Positions 43,125 to 46,095 of a DNA stretch of 46,095 bases are shown in pieces (within the stretch, counting starts at the first letter, position 1; every line of letters begins with the position of its first letter). A program made the translations under genes and the position numbers. This DNA is from an uncultured Clostridia bacterium (GTDB lineage: Bacteria > Bacillota > Clostridia > Lachnospirales > Anaerotignaceae): contig CALWGC010000011.1 in assembly GCA_944378105.1 (NCBI GenBank), forward strand, positions 1-46,095. Direction: 5' to 3'. The notes beneath the pieces are model-generated. The model did not search any database and was not told the origin of the DNA. It worked only from the letters and a program-made list of their open reading frames with translations.

Positions 43125-45374
43125 ATGAAGAAAAAACTTGCTTTATTGTTGTCTGCCGTGATGGTAGTGGGTATGGTTCCCGCTACGGCTTTCGCGGTTA
43201 CAACAAACACCGTAAGCCGAATTGCAAGCGGCACGACAGACACAACATTGACAAAAACCAACGCCCCCGTATTCACCATTGAAGAAAAGAATCTGGAAGA
43301 TGTTTCTGGTGAAATCGCCTTTAAAGTGACGCTGAAAAATGCGGAATGGAACGTTTCGGGTGCGAAAGTAGGCACGGCTGTGGAAATGCCTGGGGCCTCG
43401 GTCAATGGCGATGCCAACGACGAATCTGGCGACATTGACGATGACGAACTGTCCTTCCAGATGCTCAGCAGCACGCAGGCCATTTTGTCGGTGAAAAACT
43501 TTACCGGCAAAGCAGGAAGTAAAATTTCTTTCCCCATCCTGTCTGACCTGACCGATGAAGGGGAAGCCACCCTTTCCATCGATCCTATGGACTCTGTGGT
43601 ATCGGCTGGTACTTATAAGTTTGCAAACGTGGTAAAAGGCGGTGCAACAGTATCTTTGAGCGACACAGTAGCCATCAAAGAAGGCACCACAGAAATCAAA
43701 ACCATCACCTTGGAAGAAGCTACTGCAGGCAGCATGAAAGAAGGCGAACTGAAATTCAAACTCAGCAGCGACTTTGAATGGGAAAAAGCACCAAAATTGG
43801 TGATTTATCCAGAAAACAGTGGCTTGACCATTGAAAAAGGAGAAATCAAAGACGAAACTTTGACCTACCAGGTAAAAGGCGCCAGCACCAAGGCCGTAAC
43901 GGCCACCTTCACCGGCGGTAAAATCCGGGCCGATTTTGATGATGTGAAAGTGGGCGAACGCTGTGACCTGACCGTTTCTGGCGCAGGGATCACCAAAACC
44001 ACTTTGGAACTGGGTACGGCAACCGACTATAGCGTAAGCTTGTCTGTGGAAAACAAAACCGTCCCAACCTTCTATTCCGGCCGCAGAAGCGATGACGTTG
44101 ACTCTCTGAAAGTGACCTTGAAAGAAAACATCGCAAACAGCTGGATCGCTGGCAGAAAAACCACTTTGACCTTCCCAGAAGGCGTGAAGATTATGGATGT
44201 GGATGTGAAAAAGAACGAAAACGTAACCTTCCACTATACGGCAGATGAAAACGAACTGAAATTTACCGATGTGGAAGTTAGCAAAGACAAAAAAGCGAAA
44301 ATCGAAATGGTATTCCGTTTCTCCATCGCTCCAGACTTCACCGGCGACATCGAAGCAACCCTCAGCGGCGCAGGCATCGGCAAAGACCAGAAAGTGGTTG
44401 TAGGTACCGTAGAAAAACCAATTACCATCAAAGCAGAAACCAATAAAGTAGCCATCGACTACCGCAATGTGTCCGTTGGTGATATCCTGATCACCGAAAC
44501 CTTTGCAGGCGCATTGCAAAAAGGCAAAACCCTTTCTTTGGAACTGGATACCATCAAGTTTGACGGCGATCCAAAGGTAGAAGTGGTAAAAGGCGACATC
44601 AAGATTGACAAAGTGGAAACCAATAACGGCAAAATCAATATCACCATCGATAAAGAATCCGCAAAAACCCCTGCTACCTTGAAAATCACCAATATCCAGC
44701 TCTTCTTGGATCGTTCCTTGCCAGCCGGCACCTATGCCCTGAAACTGGTGGCCTTCGATCCATATCAGTCCAGCGAATTTACCAACAGCTTGGGCAAGGG
44801 CGACGATAAGATCAATGGCGATGTTTCTTCTTCGGCAGAAAAAGAAAGCAAAGAAGCTTACTTCCAGACTTCTGCAGAAAAAGGCGCCTCCGTTGGCGAT
44901 AGTACCCTGTTTGACAACAGAAGCATCACGGTTTTGAAAGACTATGTGGAAGTCGTGACCGCAGGCCGTGACCAGGATGACTCCACCTTCACCACCAAGG
45001 TGAAAGTAACCGTTGGCGCAAATGTGATGTATGCCGGCGATAAAGAAATCGCTTTGGATGTACCTGCTTACATCTCCAATGGCTACACCATGATGCCAGT
45101 GCGTGCCGTAACCGAAGCCCTGTCCGGTTCCGCCATCGTTCGTTGGGACGACGTAACCAAGACCGTGACCATCACCTTCGGTTCCAGAGTCATCAGCATG
45201 AGCGTAGGTTCCAACACCATGCTCATCAACGGTGTCCCTGTTCAGATGCAGGCCGCTGTGGAAATCACCGGCGAAAGAGCCTTCATTCCTTTGAGAGACC
45301 TGGGCTATGCACTGGGCCTTAACGACAGCAAAATTGCCTGGGACGATGCAACCAAAACCGCAAGTCTCAACTAA
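43125..45374 (+). CDS. Large secreted surface protein with C-terminal copper-amine-oxidase-like stalk domain
   Basis: 749 residues. Signal peptide MKKKLALLLSAVMVVGMVPA with cleavage near ATAFA. The body to about residue 620 is made of beta-rich segments of unknown family, with repeated phrases such as GDIEATLSGAG and VSGAGITKTTLEL that hint at internal duplication. The last 110 residues are a stalk domain: YISNGYTMMPVRAVTEAL, IVRWDDVTKTVTITF, MLINGVPVQMQAAVEI and AFIPLRDLGYALG. Codon choice differs from neighbours, with few rare codons, suggesting high expression. It has a strong ribosome site, a leader hairpin and its own terminator. A surface-layer or wall-associated structural role is inference; no SLH or sortase signal is seen. 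Confidence 0.7.
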   Translation: MKKKLALLLSAVMVVGMVPATAFAVTTNTVSRIASGTTDTTLTKTNAPVFTIEEKNLEDVSGEIAFKVTLKNAEWNVSGAKVGTAVEMPGASVNGDANDESGDIDDDELSFQMLSSTQAILSVKNFTGKAGSKISFPILSDLTDEGEATLSIDPMDSVVSAGTYKFANVVKGGATVSLSDTVAIKEGTTEIKTITLEEATAGSMKEGELKFKLSSDFEWEKAPKLVIYPENSGLTIEKGEIKDETLTYQVKGASTKAVTATFTGGKIRADFDDVKVGERCDLTVSGAGITKTTLELGTATDYSVSLSVENKTVPTFYSGRRSDDVDSLKVTLKENIANSWIAGRKTTLTFPEGVKIMDVDVKKNENVTFHYTADENELKFTDVEVSKDKKAKIEMVFRFSIAPDFTGDIEATLSGAGIGKDQKVVVGTVEKPITIKAETNKVAIDYRNVSVGDILITETFAGALQKGKTLSLELDTIKFDGDPKVEVVKGDIKIDKVETNNGKINITIDKESAKTPATLKITNIQLFLDRSLPAGTYALKLVAFDPYQSSEFTNSLGKGDDKINGDVSSSAEKESKEAYFQTSAEKGASVGDSTLFDNRSITVLKDYVEVVTAGRDQDDSTFTTKVKVTVGANVMYAGDKEIALDVPAYISNGYTMMPVRAVTEALSGSAIVRWDDVTKTVTITFGSRVISMSVGSNTMLINGVPVQMQAAVEITGERAFIPLRDLGYALGLNDSKIAWDDATKTASLN

Positions 45375-45429
45375 GCGCAATAGGATTGAGCAAACAATAG
45401 AACCTAACATAGAAAAAACCACAAACCTT

Positions 45430-45460
45430 GGCGAGGACGTAATGTCCTCGCCCTTTCCTT
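45430..45460 (+). terminator. Terminator of the large surface protein
   Basis: GGCGAGGAC (45430-45438), GTAAT loop, GTCCTCGCC (45444-45452), then CTTTCCTTTTT. Confidence 0.9.
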
Positions 45461-45580
45461 TTTGATGCAGCTTCATGCAAACATCAACGGGCAGAAATCC
45501 GCAAAAACGGGTGCTGTCCGTTTTTTTTGTAATGGCTCCCAAGCGGTAGGGGGAAACAAAAGCCAAGTTTTTGGGTTTGC

Positions 45581-45710
45581 TTGTTGCAAAATGCAACAAG
45601 CTTGCCGCCCATTGCAAAACGCAACAAAAGTTATTTTTATTGCAAAACACAACAAACATTTTCATCCCGTTGCGAAACGCAACAAGACATGTCATTGCGA
45701 AACGCAACAA
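45581..45710. repeat. Array of five short palindromic repeats
   Basis: Cores of 16 bases begin at 45584, 45612, 45640, 45670 and 45695: TTGCAAAATGCAACAA, TTGCAAAACGCAACAA, TTGCAAAACACAACAA and twice TTGCGAAACGCAACAA. Each is an inverted repeat around AAA (TTGCG-AAA-CGCAA). Copy 1 has perfect 8-bp arms. Spacing is 28, 28, 30 and 25 bases. Confidence 0.85.
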
Positions 45711-45758
45711 GAAAATTGTTAAATCCTCCCACAAATGTGACGAAAAGAACAAATCCCC

Positions 45759-45787
45759 TTGAAAAAGCCAGTTTTTTCGTGTATAAT
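45759..45787 (+). promoter_or_regulatory. Strong promoter downstream of the palindrome array
   Basis: TTGAAA (45759-45764), 17 bases, TATAAT (45782-45787). It lies 48 bases after the last palindrome. The transcript would read through a G+C-rich structured stretch toward the gene at 46051, or form a separate small RNA. Confidence 0.7.
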
Positions 45788-45933
45788 TGCCTCTGCAATG
45801 CTCTGCGAAGCCGCCGGAGGGGGAAGGCGGTGGCTGGAAAACGACAACGGGAGCACAAATGTCCCTGTCGCACGGATGTTTGTTACAAACCCGTTGCGTT
45901 TGTTACAGTCACGTTACACTTTTGCCAAACGCC

Positions 45934-45963
45934 TTGACGATTTCGTTGGGCAAATGCTATAAT
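45934..45963 (+). promoter_or_regulatory. Proximal promoter of the gene at 46051
   Basis: TTGACG (45934-45939), 18 bases, TATAAT (45958-45963). Same architecture as the promoter at 43010. Confidence 0.75.
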
Positions 45964-45974
45964 CCAAACTGTAA

Positions 45975-46000
45975 TTGAAAGGTTTGTGGTTTCCTTTCAA
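45975..46000 (+). promoter_or_regulatory. 5'-terminal leader hairpin of the gene at 46051
   Basis: TTGAAAGG (45975-45982) pairs perfectly with CCTTTCAA (45993-46000) over TTTGTGGTTT. It begins about five bases after the predicted transcription start and ends 50 bases before the ATG. Confidence 0.7.
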
Positions 46001-46050
46001 CAAAGGTTTGAGATGAAAATCGAACGAAAAATCAAAGGAGGAAGAAAACA

Positions 46051-46095
46051 ATGAAGAAGAAACTTGCTTTATTGTTGTCTGCATTGATGGTTGTA
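46051..46095 (+). CDS. Start of a second surface-protein gene (3' end outside window)
   Basis: Only the first 15 codons are visible: MKKKLALLLSALMVV, which differs from the signal peptide of the 749-residue protein at 43125 by one residue (V to L). AAAGGAGG lies 10 bases upstream. Shared promoter type, leader hairpin and signal peptide indicate a tandem paralogue or at least a recently duplicated 5' end. The rest of the protein cannot be judged. Confidence 0.8.
   Translation, partial: MKKKLALLLSALMVV

Larger units (their letters stand above)
45375..46050. other. Long intergenic region between two surface-protein genes
   Basis: 676 bases without a convincing gene. In order: terminator; a partial, reversed AAGCTGC box (ATGAAGCTGCATC on the minus strand at 45463-45475); five odd-centred palindromes (45581-45710); a strong promoter (45759-45787); a G+C-rich stretch with two possible stem-loops (about 45808-45880); TTTGTTACA direct repeats (45889-45925); a second promoter; and a leader hairpin. 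Short open frames at 45759-45978 lack ribosome sites. Confidence 0.6.

Noticed and set aside
45581..45710. CRISPR array
   Set aside because: Repeats are 16 bases with 9-14 base spacers, variable in sequence, and no cas gene is near. A CRISPR needs longer repeats and spacers of about 30 bases.
43143..45752. 869-residue open frame on the minus strand, antisense to the large surface protein
   Set aside because: No ribosome site at its start, low-complexity aromatic-rich translation (many F, G, H), and it runs across the terminator and the palindrome array. It is a by-product of codon use in the real gene.
45793..45900. Known riboswitch (c-di-GMP, c-di-AMP, cobalamin, guanidine)
   Set aside because: None of the conserved cores could be aligned by eye; only generic stems are seen. 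A covariance search would be decisive.
45759..45978. Small proteins of about 63-67 residues after the palindrome array
   Set aside because: The frames overlap the promoter -10 boxes, lack ribosome sites and have no plausible protein features.

Overview
The window reads as a chromosome segment from an anaerobic, low-to-medium GC Firmicute of class Clostridia, possibly the Lachnospirales or Anaerotignum area (lineage is inference). The basis is a complete Rnf complex in the order C-D-G-E-A-B, the sporulation-linked pair yqfC-yqfD, a yqfF/pgpH homologue, a CIRCE heat-shock operator, a SigL-type sigma-54, frequent TTG starts with strong AGGAGG ribosome sites, and secreted proteins with copper-amine-oxidase-like stalk domains. 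No rRNA, tRNA or IS element was recognised.

Layout. 1-696 is the 3' end of a probable prophage structural gene. 1048-6114 is a housekeeping block: rnhB, yraN, pgeF, der, plsY, gpsA. 6072-9099 carries a PAP2 phosphatase, a cysteine synthase variant, a diverged uracil-DNA-glycosylase-like protein and a small acidic membrane protein. 9217-12373 has CIRCE-htpG, maf and a DUF4321 gene. 12553-17710 is the rnf operon on the minus strand, divergent from rpoN. 19547-28708 is the operon yqfC-yqfD-phoH-yqfF-ybeY-(DUF3048 lipoprotein)-cdd-(DUF6054)-udg4-era-recO. 28907-40741 holds HIT, a ferritin-like protein, murG, a lipoprotein cyclophilin, pyrG, a Usp-like gene, a SEC-C protein, tsaC/sua5, ywlE, rpiB, upp, tagO, dnaD and dnaI. 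40808 to the end is a cell-surface locus: a small stalk-domain protein, a TolC-like protein, a large 749-residue stalk-domain protein, and the start of a further gene with nearly the same signal peptide.

How the genes fit together. The rnf operon couples ferredoxin oxidation to NAD+ reduction and ion pumping. The plsY/gpsA pair feeds phospholipid synthesis. The yqf-era-recO operon joins RNA maturation, GTPase control, c-di-AMP turnover, pyrimidine salvage and DNA repair. upp, pyrG and cdd serve pyrimidine metabolism. tagO and murG serve the cell wall.

The least ordinary material is non-coding. (1) The two surface-protein genes at 43125 and 46051 each have a stem-loop at the predicted 5' end of the mRNA, with the same loop but different, still-paired stems. 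(2) Five odd-centred palindromes (TTGCRAAACGCAACAA type) lie about 28 bp apart in the gap between those genes, followed by an apparent second upstream promoter and a structured leader. (3) A composite intergenic element (long hairpin, T-run, then an AAGCTGCRCC box) recurs three times, after cysK (reversed), htpG and recO. These are the best candidates for undescribed biology. No complete new multi-gene system was identified.
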